Origin: Rohdeia mirabilis | GTDB taxonomy: Bacteria; Planctomycetota; UBA1135; GCA-002686595 | DNA: 64,000 nt | Assembly: GCA_007750655.1 (NCBI GenBank) | Contig: CP036290.1 | Coordinates: 1,922,001 to 1,986,000 of the forward strand | Direction: 5' to 3' | Shown here: positions 1 to 8,533 of the stretch, in pieces | How the letters are laid out: the number at the start of each line of letters is the position of its first letter | Numbering within the stretch: position 1 is the first letter of the stretch | Made by a program: the position numbers and the translations under genes | The notes under the pieces: model-generated | The model's input: only the letters and a program-made list of their open reading frames with translations | Database searches by the model: none | What the model was told of the DNA's origin: nothing

Positions 1-1
1 C

Positions 2-211
2 AATCCCTTCTGGGTGCTCCCGGAGGCCGCCGACGGCAGCCTGTCCATGCCGACGGTCGTGTCCGTCGTCGTGCTCGGAGTCGTAGGGCTGCTCGTGAAC
101 GTGCCGCGGATCTTCCGTGGGACCAAGGAGATCCTGCGCGCGCGGGCGGGACGCTTCGACGACGACGATCCCGCGGTCGTTCGCAGCCGCGAGCGCATGC
201 TCGAGATGTGA
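2..211 (+). CDS. C-terminal end of a membrane protein (5' truncated by window edge)
   Basis: Only the last ~69 codons are visible, so the start lies outside the window. The frame is open from the first base (NPFWVLPEAADG...) and ends at a TGA at 209-211. A strongly hydrophobic stretch (VVSVVVLGVVGLLVNVP) looks like a last transmembrane helix. It is followed by a charged cytoplasmic tail with DDDDP. The DUF58 gene follows 69 nt downstream in the same direction, so this may belong to the same MoxR/DUF58/VWA-type membrane cluster, but the family cannot be named from what is visible. Confidence 0.55.
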   Translation, partial: NPFWVLPEAADGSLSMPTVVSVVVLGVVGLLVNVPRIFRGTKEILRARAGRFDDDDPAVVRSRERMLEM

Positions 212-280
212 GCGACGTCTCGGTTCCGAACCTGCAGCGCTCGGACCGAACGCACGCGGCCCAGCGCCGACCGAGAACTC

Positions 281-1144
281 GTGGAGATCGCACCCGGACC
301 CCATCGCCCGACCGCCGACGTGGCTCGCGCCGCCGCGTCGCTCGAACTCGTGTGGCGTCCGTCGACCGGTACGGGGACCAGCGGCGAGCGCCTCGGACGC
401 TCGCTCGGCGCCAGTTCCGAGTTCGCCGAGCACCGCAGCTACGCGCCGGGCGACGACGTGCGCCACATCGATTGGCGCGTGTTCGCCCGTTCGGACCAGC
501 TGATGGTGCGCGCGTTCCGCGAGGAGATCGCGCCCCGGCTCGACGTCGTGCTCGACCTGTCGCGCTCGCTCGCCGTCGACGCGCAGAAGGCGGGCGGCGC
601 GGTCGACCTGGCCGCGCTGTGGGTGGCCTGGGGACGCAGCGCGGGATTCGCGACGCGACTGCTCGCGCTCGACGGTTCGCTGCGCACGGTCTCACCGGCC
701 GAACTGGCGAGCGACGGCCTCGTCTTCGACGGTCGCCTGCCGCTCGAACGGGCGCTGGACCCGCTCGCCGGACTCTCCGCCGGTGGCGTGCGCGTGGTGA
801 TCAGCGACTGGATGACGCCGGTGCCCGCCCAGGACTTGTTCACACGCGCTTTCGCTCGCGCGTCGGCGGGACTGGCCCTCGCGGTCTGGCACGCGGACGA
901 GCTGGCGCCGCCCTCCGAAGGCGCGTTGCGGCTCGTCGACGCGGAGACCGGAGCGGAGCGCGAGGTGGAGTTCGACGGCGCGCGGCGCGAACGCTTCACG
1001 AAGCGACTCGAACGCTGGCGGGAGGACCTCGCCGCGGGCGCGCGGCACGCGGGCGTCCCGTTCGTCGAGTGGCCCGTGCCCGTGGACCTGGTCGTCGGCG
1101 CGCGCGACCGGCTCGGTCCGCTCGGACTGGTCGGCGCGCAGTAG
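281..1144 (+). CDS. DUF58 domain protein
   Basis: The 287-aa product carries the DUF58 hallmark around residues 52-85: HRSYAPGDDVRHIDWRVFAR, then a conserved REE. DUF58 proteins typically sit in MoxR ATPase-DUF58-VWA clusters tied to envelope assembly or stress; their biochemical role is not settled. The GTG at 281 is the only usual start codon after the previous stop in this frame, but no good Shine-Dalgarno (SD) is visible. The two VWA proteins normally expected beside it are instead at 14.4-19.1 kb on the other strand, beyond the Trp and shikimate operons. The C-terminal half (VVLDLSRSLAVD) resembles a VWA-like fold with a DxSxS-type motif. Confidence 0.85.
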   Translation: MEIAPGPHRPTADVARAAASLELVWRPSTGTGTSGERLGRSLGASSEFAEHRSYAPGDDVRHIDWRVFARSDQLMVRAFREEIAPRLDVVLDLSRSLAVDAQKAGGAVDLAALWVAWGRSAGFATRLLALDGSLRTVSPAELASDGLVFDGRLPLERALDPLAGLSAGGVRVVISDWMTPVPAQDLFTRAFARASAGLALAVWHADELAPPSEGALRLVDAETGAEREVEFDGARRERFTKRLERWREDLAAGARHAGVPFVEWPVPVDLVVGARDRLGPLGLVGAQ

Positions 1145-1410
1145 GCGGGTCCACTCGATCGGAGTGCGCGAAGGCGCTCGGGGGCCGACGCGAGGGAGTC
1201 GGACGCTGAGAGCCTCCCCCGATACCGTGAGCGAGTGGTGGCAGCTCGCACCTCGCGACCACGGGCTCGTTCGCTGTGACACGAAGGCGGCACGACGGCA
1301 CTGCCCTGTGCCGAGTGCTGCGGCCCACGCGTGTTCCCGTGGGTGGGTGGGGCCCGCTCGCGCCGACCCGGCGAGCTTCGCACTGCCGCCGACTTTCTGG
1401 GAACGAGCAG

Positions 1411-1439
1411 TTGCCGACCCGGTGGTACGCGGGTAGGTT
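1411..1439 (+). promoter_or_regulatory. Candidate promoter of the trp operon leader
   Basis: TTGCCG (1411-1416), a 17-nt spacer and TAGGTT (1434-1439) form a plausible sigma-70-type promoter in an otherwise GC-rich gap. It would start the transcript near 1446, about 80 nt before the leader peptide. The -10 match is weak (3 of 6), so this is tentative. The rest of the 1145-1410 stretch shows no gene or clear element. Confidence 0.35.
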
Positions 1440-1526
1440 CGCTCGCCCATGCTCCGCACCCAACATGCCCACCCGGTCCGCGCGATCGCTCCCTCGACCA
1501 GCCTCCAGCTGGCCGAGGTCGAGTGC

Positions 1527-1574
1527 GTGCTCGTCCAGTGGTGGTGGCGATCCGGGCCCGGAGCACGAGGCTAG
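1527..1574 (+). CDS. trpL: trp operon leader peptide with three tandem Trp codons
   Basis: A short ORF encodes MLVQWWWRSGPGARG, with three consecutive TGG codons at 1539-1547 and a TAG stop at 1572-1574. The GTG start at 1527 has a GAGG SD at 1515-1518 with 8-nt spacing. The frame also opens at an ATG at 1449 (41 aa), which lacks as good an SD. The ORF ends 201 nt before trpE and 31 nt before a strong hairpin, the layout of ribosome-mediated attenuation leaders such as enterobacterial trpL. Known biology: stalling at Trp codons when charged tRNA-Trp is scarce changes the downstream RNA folding. That this happens here is inference from Trp-codon density and position. Confidence 0.65.
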   Translation: MLVQWWWRSGPGARG

Positions 1575-1605
1575 GACGCACCACACACGTCCTGATGCCA
1601 GCTCA

Positions 1606-1636
1606 CGGGCCCTGGAAGCACAGCTTCCGGGGCCCG
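1606..1636 (+). promoter_or_regulatory. Leader hairpin upstream of trpE (candidate attenuator)
   Basis: Bases 1606-1619 pair with 1623-1636 in a 14-bp stem with one G-T wobble and a 3-nt ACA loop. It is followed by CTCTCGTTT, a weak T-containing tract, so it could be an attenuator-type terminator. Competing pairings exist. The palindrome CCGGGCCCGG at 1552-1561, inside the leader ORF just after the Trp codons, can pair with either arm. The Trp-codon stretch (1541-1549) can pair with CGCACCAC at 1577-1584. Which fold allows read-through cannot be settled by eye. Confidence 0.55.
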
Positions 1637-1775
1637 CTCTCGTTTCCAAGCTTCTCACCACTCGTGTGCTCGCCCGAGGGCGCACGTCTCGCAACTCAAC
1701 GGAACCCACCATGAACTCCACTCGACCGACCACCAGGAGCGATTCGCGACCCGCCGCAGCGGCAGGCGGTGCGCC

Positions 1776-3266
1776 ATGGACCGCCTCGCACAATCCGACG
1801 TGCGCTTCGCCGAGCGCTACCGCATCGCCACACGGACGCTCCCAGCCGACCTCCTGACCCCGGTTCGCGCCGCTCGATGCCTTCGAGCGGCCGGGCATCG
1901 AGTGTGCCTGCTCGAGTCGGTCGATGGACCCGGAGCACTCGCGCACCACACCTTCTGCGCACTGGATCCGGAGGGTGGTCTCAGGTCGGACGACAACGGG
2001 GTTCGCCTTGTGGAGCACGGCGAAGAGCGTTCCGTCCGCGGATCCACGTTCGAGGCCCTGCGCGACCTCTCCGGTCGCCTGCGGCTCCCAGTTGCTCCCG
2101 GGAATCCACCGCTCTTCCACGGAGGCCTGATCGGCTACCTCGGCCATGAGTGCGTTGCTGAGCTCGAGCCGTCCGTCTCGGTGCCCGAGCAGGATTCGAT
2201 CGGCGCTCCGCGCGCGGCCTTCGACGCCTACCGAACGGTTCTGGCGTTCGACCATCGGGCCCAGACCCTGCGAATCTCCACGACGTGCCGGGGTGGCGCG
2301 TCCGAGTTCGACGCTGCGATCGAGCGTCTGGATGCGATCGAGCCCCAGCTCATGAACATGGCGCCACCAGCCGGAGCGACGAGCTTCGAGTGCGACGCAC
2401 TCGACTTCGAAGAACCGGCCGAGCACTTCCTCGACGGAGTCGATCGACTCCAAAGAGCGATCGCCGCCGGAGAGATCTTCCAGGCCGTCCTGAGCCGGCG
2501 TCGGTCGGGGTCCTTCAGCGGTGATCCGTTCGAGCTCTATCGCGCGCTACGCGTGACCAACGGCGCCCCGCACATGGTCTTCTTCGAGACGGACGAGGTC
2601 ACGCTCGTCGGCTCGTCCCCGGAGCGCCTGGTCGCGGTTCGCGATGGCCGGATGCACACCGTGCCGATCGCTGGGACTCGACCGATCGGCGCGGATGCGC
2701 GCGAGACCGCGGACCATGCGGCGGCTCTTCTCTCGAGCGCCAAGGAACGCAGCGAGCACGACATGCTCGTCGACATGGCCCGGAACGACTTGGGTCGCGT
2801 AGCCCGTGTCGGCAGCGTGGAATTGGTCGAGCACGCGCGCTGTCAGCGCTTTCGGCGCGTCCAGCACCTGGTGAGTCGGGTCGAAGCGGATGTGCATAGC
2901 GAACGTGATGCCATCGACGTCCTGGCCTCGTGCTTCACGGCAGGAACCGTCAGTGGCGCACCGAAGGTCCGCGCGCTCCAACTCATCGCGAAGTGCGAGG
3001 GGGAACGCCGCGGTCCGTTCGGTGGTGCCTTCGGATACGTCGACCACAGCGGTGGGCTCGACATGGCGATCGCCATCCGGACCTTCGTCGCCTGTCGCGG
3101 ACGCCTGAGCCTTCAAGCGGGTGCAGGCATCGTTCATGGCAGTGACCCACGCGCGGAGCTGGCGGAGGTGGACGCGAAGATGTCCGGCCCGCTGGCGGCG
3201 CTCGATCTCTTGCGAGCTGCTCGACGCGACTCGTTCGACCAAGTTGGAACGGAGGTGATGGCGTGA
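1776..3266 (+). CDS. trpE: Anthranilate synthase component I
   Basis: This 496-aa chorismate-binding enzyme makes anthranilate from chorismate and glutamine-derived ammonia, the first committed step to tryptophan. The C-terminal catalytic domain shows the family signatures: SSPERLV, IAGTRPIG, DMARNDLG, FTAGTVSGAPK and GAGIVHGSDP. The N-terminal LLES motif at residues 45-48 is the element linked to tryptophan feedback inhibition in TrpE. ATG 1776 is preceded by AGGCGGTG as a moderate SD. It is the first structural gene after the leader, and its TGA overlaps the trpG GTG by 4 nt, indicating translational coupling of the two subunits. Confidence 0.97.
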   Translation: MDRLAQSDVRFAERYRIATRTLPADLLTPVRAARCLRAAGHRVCLLESVDGPGALAHHTFCALDPEGGLRSDDNGVRLVEHGEERSVRGSTFEALRDLSGRLRLPVAPGNPPLFHGGLIGYLGHECVAELEPSVSVPEQDSIGAPRAAFDAYRTVLAFDHRAQTLRISTTCRGGASEFDAAIERLDAIEPQLMNMAPPAGATSFECDALDFEEPAEHFLDGVDRLQRAIAAGEIFQAVLSRRRSGSFSGDPFELYRALRVTNGAPHMVFFETDEVTLVGSSPERLVAVRDGRMHTVPIAGTRPIGADARETADHAAALLSSAKERSEHDMLVDMARNDLGRVARVGSVELVEHARCQRFRRVQHLVSRVEADVHSERDAIDVLASCFTAGTVSGAPKVRALQLIAKCEGERRGPFGGAFGYVDHSGGLDMAIAIRTFVACRGRLSLQAGAGIVHGSDPRAELAEVDAKMSGPLAALDLLRAARRDSFDQVGTEVMA

Positions 3267-3859
3267 TCTTGCTCATCGACAACTACGACTCGTTCACGTT
3301 CAACCTCTACCAGGCACTCTCGTCCGCGGGGGCGGAAGTGGAAGTCGTTCGCAACGACGCCGAGTCCGCCCAAGCTCTCATCGACCACGGGCCGACGGGC
3401 CTCGTGCTTTCACCTGGTCCTGGTCGACCGACGGACGCTGGCGTTTGCCTGGAACTGCTGGCTCTGGCGCCAGCCAACTTGCCGGTCCTGGGAGTTTGTC
3501 TCGGACATCAGTGCTTGGTCGAGGCCAGTGGAGGGAGGATCGTCCGAGCCGCGGCACCGGTCCACGGCTGCAGCTCGTCGATCCACCACGACGGGATCGG
3601 CCTGCTGCGCGGGCTGGCGTCACCGTTCCTGGCGGCGCGCTACCACAGCCTCGTCGCAGAGCGGGATTCGCTGCCTTCCGAGCTCGAACTGGCTGCTTGG
3701 ACGGAGGACGGTCAGGTCATGGCAGTGCGCGACGTCGCCCGGCCTCGTTTCGGCACCCAGTTCCACCCCGAGTCGTTCCTCTCGCCGCGCGGGCACGTCT
3801 TGCTCGAGCGCTTCTGCGAGCAGGCCAGCGTTTCGATCCAGAGCGGAGGTGTCGCGTGA
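3263..3859 (+). CDS. trpG: Anthranilate synthase component II (glutamine amidotransferase)
   Basis: This 198-aa class I glutamine amidotransferase supplies ammonia to TrpE. Visible are NYDSFTFNLYQ at the N-terminus, the oxyanion segment LSPGPGRP, the nucleophile elbow GVCLGHQ with Cys79, and His168/Glu170 in HPESF, completing the catalytic triad. GTG 3263 overlaps the trpE stop (GTGA) and is preceded by GGAGGTGAT, a near-perfect SD inside trpE. Its own stop overlaps trpD by 4 nt. No PabA-type partner (PabB) is visible here, so use in folate synthesis as well cannot be excluded, but the context is tryptophan. Confidence 0.97.
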   Translation: MILLIDNYDSFTFNLYQALSSAGAEVEVVRNDAESAQALIDHGPTGLVLSPGPGRPTDAGVCLELLALAPANLPVLGVCLGHQCLVEASGGRIVRAAAPVHGCSSSIHHDGIGLLRGLASPFLAARYHSLVAERDSLPSELELAAWTEDGQVMAVRDVARPRFGTQFHPESFLSPRGHVLLERFCEQASVSIQSGGVA

Positions 3860-4920
3860 GTACGACTCTCGATGGCGTCTCGTCTCTCGAGAACGCCTTG
3901 GCACGGGCGACCCTGGGCGAAGTTCCTCGGGGTCTCGTGGAGGCGGCTGTGCGCGACACCGTGGAGCGTCGGCTGGAGTCGCCCGGTGATTCGGAGCGCC
4001 TGGCGGCCCTGCTCGGCGTGCTCGTCGGTCGCGGTGTCACCGCGGGCGAACTCCTGGGAACGGTCGAGGCACTGCGAGCGCTCGTCGATCCGTTCGAACA
4101 CCCGGGTCTGAACGCCGCGATCGACACGTGCGGAACAGGCGGGGATGGCCTTCGGACCTTCAATCTCTCGACTGCGACGGCCCTGCTCGTCGCAGCGTGC
4201 GGCGTGCCCGTCGTGAAGCACGGGAATCGAGCCGTATCGTCGAACTGCGGCAGTGCGGACCTGCTCGAGGCCGTGGGGATCGCGGTCGACGTTCCCGCCC
4301 AAGTGGCGCGGGAGCGACTCGAGCGCACAGGCTTCACGTTCCTCTTCGCCCCGCGCTATCACACGTCACTGGCTGCCCTACAGGGACTGCGTCGTGCTCT
4401 TGGAGTGCCGACGGTGCTGAATCTGGCGGCCCCGCTCGTCAATCCCGCGCGGATCGCACGTCAGTTGGTGGGGGTTGCGGACGGGCGGGCTCTGGAGGCG
4501 GTGCGTGGCGCTCTTGCCGCTGGGGGAGCGCGGCGCGGCTACGTCGTCCACGGGGCGATCGATGGGACCACGCGCGGCGCGGACGAGCTGACTCCCTGTG
4601 GGCCCAACGTTCTCCTTGGCGTCGGTGGCCTCGAAGACGTCGTTCTCGACCCACGGGACCTGGGCCTGGAGCGCTGCGCAGTCGATGCGTTGCGCTGCAC
4701 GAGCGTGAGAGAGTCGGTCCGAGTCCTTGGATGCCTCTTCGCGGGAGAGCGAGGCCCCCTGCGGGATGCCCTCCTGCTGAACGCAGCAGCCGCGCTCGTC
4801 GTGGCCGAGTTCGCCACGGGTTTCGAAGACGGTCTGGCACGAGCCGCTGAAACGCTCGACGCAGGCCGAGCTGCCGCCCTGCTGGATGCTCTCGGAGCGC
4901 GGACCGGGGGGCAGTCATGA
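3856..4920 (+). CDS. trpD: Anthranilate phosphoribosyltransferase
   Basis: This 354-aa enzyme transfers phosphoribose from PRPP to anthranilate. The PRPP-binding motif CGTGGDG is at residues 92-98, followed by KHGNRAVSSNCGSADLLEA, the anthranilate/Mg site. The usual SSKSGSAD is SSNCGSAD here, a mild variation. The frame is open far upstream through trpG, but GTG 3856, overlapping the trpG TGA and preceded by GGAGG with 6-nt spacing, gives the normal family length. It is followed by a 4-nt ATGA overlap with trpCF. Confidence 0.96.
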   Translation: MSTTLDGVSSLENALARATLGEVPRGLVEAAVRDTVERRLESPGDSERLAALLGVLVGRGVTAGELLGTVEALRALVDPFEHPGLNAAIDTCGTGGDGLRTFNLSTATALLVAACGVPVVKHGNRAVSSNCGSADLLEAVGIAVDVPAQVARERLERTGFTFLFAPRYHTSLAALQGLRRALGVPTVLNLAAPLVNPARIARQLVGVADGRALEAVRGALAAGGARRGYVVHGAIDGTTRGADELTPCGPNVLLGVGGLEDVVLDPRDLGLERCAVDALRCTSVRESVRVLGCLFAGERGPLRDALLLNAAAALVVAEFATGFEDGLARAAETLDAGRAAALLDALGARTGGQS

Positions 4921-6437
4921 TCCGCTCGCGAACGCAACCGGCCACCGTAGGCGAGTCGCGACTGCCCGCCGTACTCGAACCGATCTTGGCCGACGTGCAC
5001 CGGCGCAACCTGCGGCGCAGGGCGCGGGTCCGAGGAGCCGGAACCAAGGTGCTGGCCTCGGTTCGAGGAGATTCCTTCACGCGTGCACTCGCAGCGCCAG
5101 GCGTGAGCGTCGTCGCGGAAGCCAAGCGCTGCAGTCCGAGTGCTGGCACCCTCACTGGACCAGAGGACGTCGTCGAACGAGTGAGACGCTACGCCCTGGG
5201 AGGCGCGTGCGCGGCGTCGATCCTGACCGAGCCCAGCCGCTTCTCGGGCGCACGTGCTCACCTGAGGCGAGCGGCGCGCGCCCTCGAGCTACCGCTGCTC
5301 CGCAAGGACTTCATCGTCGACTCGACCATGGTGGACGAGTCGGCGGGGATGGGGGCCAGCGCCGTCCTTCTGATCGCGAGGTGTCTCTCGCCGGCCACGC
5401 TACGGTCGTGCGTCGACCGTGCCCGTGAGCTGGGGCTCGCGAGCCTCGTCGAGATCCATGACGAGCGGGAACTCGAGGCAGCTGTCGCTACGTGTCCGGA
5501 TGTGATCGGTGTGAACGCGCGTTGCCTCGACACTCTGGAGGTCGATCTCGAGCAGGGCCTGGACCTGCTCGAACGCGTGCCCAGTCACTTCCTGCGTGTC
5601 GCGGAGAGCGGGATCATGCGACCCAGCGATGTGACTCGCGCGCGCAACCACGGTGCCGATGCCGTTCTGGTCGGGACCGCGTTCATGCAGTCCGTGGATC
5701 CGAGGGCGTCCGTTGCCGCATTCGCGCGCGCCGGAAGAGGTGAGTACGAAGGTCCCGAACAGCCAGGTCTCGCTCGTCCCCTCGAGCAGGCTGTGAAGGT
5801 CTGTGGACTGACGCGTGCGCAGGACGTGGCGGTTGCGATCCAAGCGGGCGCCGACCTGGTCGGCTTCGTGGTCGAGCCCACCTCTTCCCCGCGGGCAATC
5901 TCGATCGCACGTTGTCGAGAGCTGTGCGAGCTCGTGCCTGCGGGGCGGGGCGTGGTGGTCACCACGGAGGGACTGCCGGACCGCGTGGCCGAGCTGGTCG
6001 CTGCAACGGGTGCACACTCCGTGCAGCTCTGCGGCCCCGCGCGTGCCGTGGACTTCGTCGACGCTCCGTTCTCGATCCTGCGTGCCGTCGAAGAGAATCA
6101 GGTCGACGAGATGGCCGAATGGGACGGCATTGCGGCGGGCTTCGTCGTCGAGCCACAAGGATCCCGTGGCGGGAGCGGTCGAGCGACCGACCCGAACGCC
6201 GTGGTTCGGCTCGCGGCACCCGGGCGTGCACTGTTGCTCGCCGGTGGTCTGAGCGCTGACGACACCGAACGACGCCTCGGCGAGCTACGTCGACGATCGG
6301 GCCTTCGTGGACTCGGGGCCGACGCCAGCTCGCGGCTGGAGACGAGTCCAGGCGTGAAGGACGCCGTCCGGGTGCGCAGGTTCGTCGCGTCGGCCAAAGC
6401 GGCTGGCGAGGAAGGGAGGGCTGTCCCGTGTTCATGA
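4917..6437 (+). CDS. trpCF: Fused indole-3-glycerol-phosphate synthase / phosphoribosylanthranilate isomerase
   Basis: A 506-aa bifunctional protein joins two TIM-barrel enzymes catalysing consecutive steps. TrpC occupies about residues 1-275: EAKRCSPSAG (Glu69, Lys70), PLLRKDFIVD (Lys130) and AESGIM. TrpF occupies about 290-495: KVCGLTRAQD with the catalytic-type Cys296, VQLCG in place of VQLHG, LLAGGLSADDT and GLGADASS with the general-acid Asp. C-then-F order matches the E. coli fusion. The TrpC product is made after the TrpF step, so the fusion order is not the reaction order. ATG 4917 overlaps the trpD stop. Confidence 0.95.
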   Translation: MIRSRTQPATVGESRLPAVLEPILADVHRRNLRRRARVRGAGTKVLASVRGDSFTRALAAPGVSVVAEAKRCSPSAGTLTGPEDVVERVRRYALGGACAASILTEPSRFSGARAHLRRAARALELPLLRKDFIVDSTMVDESAGMGASAVLLIARCLSPATLRSCVDRARELGLASLVEIHDERELEAAVATCPDVIGVNARCLDTLEVDLEQGLDLLERVPSHFLRVAESGIMRPSDVTRARNHGADAVLVGTAFMQSVDPRASVAAFARAGRGEYEGPEQPGLARPLEQAVKVCGLTRAQDVAVAIQAGADLVGFVVEPTSSPRAISIARCRELCELVPAGRGVVVTTEGLPDRVAELVAATGAHSVQLCGPARAVDFVDAPFSILRAVEENQVDEMAEWDGIAAGFVVEPQGSRGGSGRATDPNAVVRLAAPGRALLLAGGLSADDTERRLGELRRRSGLRGLGADASSRLETSPGVKDAVRVRRFVASAKAAGEEGRAVPCS

Positions 6438-7642
6438 CCGATCGCTACTTCAGGCGCAGCGGTCTCGCGCGTCCGTTCGGCGGCTGCTTCGTCGCCGAGA
6501 CGCTCGTCGCGCCGCTCGTTGATCTCGAGCGGAGGTTCCTCGAAGCGCTGGACGACGCCAGTTTCAACGCCCAGCTCGACATGCTCCTGCGCGATCTCGC
6601 TGGGCGCCCGACTCCGCTCCTACGCGCACGTCGGCTCGGCGACGCGCTCGGGTGCGAGCTCTACCTCAAGCGCGAGGACTTGGTTCACACCGGAGCGCAC
6701 AAGCTCAACAACGCACTCGGCCAATGCCTGTTGGCCCAGCGCTCCGGACGCAGGCGCGTTCTTGCGGAAACCGGGGCAGGGCAGCACGGAGTCGCGACCG
6801 CTACGGCGGCGGCTGCGCTCGGGCTCGAATGTGAGGTCCACATGGGCACCCGTGACGTTGAACGTCAGGCGACCAACGTTCGCCGAATGGAACTGCTCGG
6901 TGCACGTGTGATCGCGACCGATGCAGGCGATGCGACCTTGAAGGAGGCTGTCAGTTCGGCGCTGCGGGCCTGGGTGGACGATCCGGACTCGACGACCTAC
7001 GTGATCGGTTCGGCACTCGGGCCGCACCCGTACCCGCGCATGGTTGCACACTTCCAGCGCGTGATCGGTGATGAGGCACGACGTCAGATCCTCGAGCGCA
7101 CGGGCGCTCTGCCCGACGTCGCCGTGGCGTGCGTAGGAGGTGGCAGCAACGCGATCGGGCTCTTCTCCGCCTTCATGGACGACGCGGTCGAGCTCGTGGG
7201 GGTCGAGGCCGGTGGCGAAGGCATCGAGACCGGGAGGCACGCGGCGCGCATGGCGAGCGGGTCGACCGGAGGAGTCATCGGAGTGCTGCATGGTTCGCGC
7301 AGTCGGTTGCTCCAGGACGCGGACGGTCAAGTACGTGCCACGACGTCGATCTCGGCGGGTCTCGACTATCCGTCACTGGGGCCCGAGCACGCCGACCTCG
7401 AGACGAGTGGACGCGCGCGCTACACGTCGGCGACGGATCGGCTCGCGCTCGAGGCGTGCCTCGAGCTGACGCGCACGGAAGGCATCCTGCCCGCCCTCGA
7501 GTCGTCGCACGCTCTGGCGTCTGTGCGCTCGGAGTCGGCGCGCTACGCCGGACGGCGAGTGCTCGTCTGTCTGTCCGGTCGTGGCGACAAGGACCTGTCC
7601 ACGATCGCGGAGCACATCGCTGCAGGTGGCCGTCATGAATAG
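6428..7642 (+). CDS. trpB: Tryptophan synthase beta subunit
   Basis: This 404-aa PLP enzyme condenses indole with serine. The PLP Lys92 lies in HTGAHKLNNALGQ. Other signatures are ETGAGQHGVATATAAA, CVGGGSNAIG (phosphate cup), GVEAGG, LESSHA and CLSGRGDKD. GTG 6428 has GGAGG at 6415-6419 with 8-nt spacing. An in-frame ATG at 6434 would form an ATGA overlap with trpCF but sits 14 nt from that SD, so GTG is preferred. It overlaps trpA by 8 nt, as expected for subunits of one complex. Confidence 0.97.
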   Translation: MFMTDRYFRRSGLARPFGGCFVAETLVAPLVDLERRFLEALDDASFNAQLDMLLRDLAGRPTPLLRARRLGDALGCELYLKREDLVHTGAHKLNNALGQCLLAQRSGRRRVLAETGAGQHGVATATAAAALGLECEVHMGTRDVERQATNVRRMELLGARVIATDAGDATLKEAVSSALRAWVDDPDSTTYVIGSALGPHPYPRMVAHFQRVIGDEARRQILERTGALPDVAVACVGGGSNAIGLFSAFMDDAVELVGVEAGGEGIETGRHAARMASGSTGGVIGVLHGSRSRLLQDADGQVRATTSISAGLDYPSLGPEHADLETSGRARYTSATDRLALEACLELTRTEGILPALESSHALASVRSESARYAGRRVLVCLSGRGDKDLSTIAEHIAAGGRHE

Positions 7643-8462
7643 GCTCGATCATCTCACTCGGCAGCTCGAACCGGGTGACGGCCACGCAGCTCACGGGCGC
7701 AGACCGAGTGTCGTGCCCTATGTGACCGCGGGCGACGGAGGGTGGCGATCGACGGTGGAGGTACTGCACGGCATCGAAGCAGCCGGGGCCGTAGCCGTGG
7801 AACTCGGAATGCCACACTCCGATCCCGTGGCGGATGGACCGATTCTCCAACAAGCGGCCGCGCGCGCACTCCGGTCCGGATTCTCGTTCGCCGACTTCGA
7901 ACGCTGTGTGGCTCAGTATCGGAGCGAGGGCGGGTCGCTCGGGATCGTTGCATTCGGATATGCGAACGTCCTACTCGAGGCACATGGCCGCGCGGGGCTC
8001 GCGCGTCTCGAGCGGGCGGGCGTCGATGGGATCGCCATCGCGGACCTCCCCTTCGAGGAAGCGAGCGAGTTGCGCGAGGCCGCGAGGAGCCTCGACCTTG
8101 GAACGGTCTTCTTCGCCGCGCCGAACACCTCTCGTGCCCGTCTCGAGGCCCTTGCCGATGCGGCGACGGGCTTCGTCTACGCACTCGCGCGGCGCGGGAC
8201 CACGGGCCGCGCCACCGCGATCGACTCCACGTTGAAGGACCATCTGGCCCTCGTGCGAGCGGCTTCTTCACACACGCTCCTAGCCGTCGGCTTCGGGCTG
8301 ACCTCCAGAGCCGACATCGATCGACTACGCGGGCACTGCGACCTCGCGGTCGTGGGCTCAGCCTTGGTCGAGTATGTCCATCGAGAGCGTGCCATCGGTC
8401 GCGACGTGCGCACTGCTGCGCGTCGGTTCGTGGCACGGCTCGTCGAGCCAGCACCCTCGTAG
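7635..8462 (+). CDS. trpA: Tryptophan synthase alpha subunit
   Basis: This 275-aa TIM-barrel subunit releases indole from indole-3-glycerol phosphate and channels it to TrpB. The catalytic pair is in VELGMPHSDPVADGP (Glu56, Asp67), close to the canonical ELGVPFSDPLADGP. Later segments include FFAAPNTS and LAVGFGL. The frame opens at 7581, but ATG 7635 with AGGTGG just upstream gives the usual length. After its TAG there are 71 nt to the next ORF, the longest gap inside this gene run. They contain CGGCCCCGTCGGCCG but no clear terminator. Confidence 0.95.
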   Translation: MNRLDHLTRQLEPGDGHAAHGRRPSVVPYVTAGDGGWRSTVEVLHGIEAAGAVAVELGMPHSDPVADGPILQQAAARALRSGFSFADFERCVAQYRSEGGSLGIVAFGYANVLLEAHGRAGLARLERAGVDGIAIADLPFEEASELREAARSLDLGTVFFAAPNTSRARLEALADAATGFVYALARRGTTGRATAIDSTLKDHLALVRAASSHTLLAVGFGLTSRADIDRLRGHCDLAVVGSALVEYVHRERAIGRDVRTAARRFVARLVEPAPS

Positions 8463-8533
8463 CGGCCCCGTCGGCCGCGCACGCTCCACTCTTCCTCCTG
8501 TCGGCACCACTCTCCGCACCTCCGTCTCTCCCA

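Noticed and set aside
1449-1574. Longer 41-aa version of the leader peptide from ATG 1449
   Set aside because: No good SD. GTG 1527 has GAGG at 8-nt spacing and gives a normal leader-peptide length.
1276-1857. Two overlapping plus-strand ORFs in the trpE upstream region
   Set aside because: They overlap the leader peptide and trpE, have no recognisable motif or SD, and have composition typical of chance frames.
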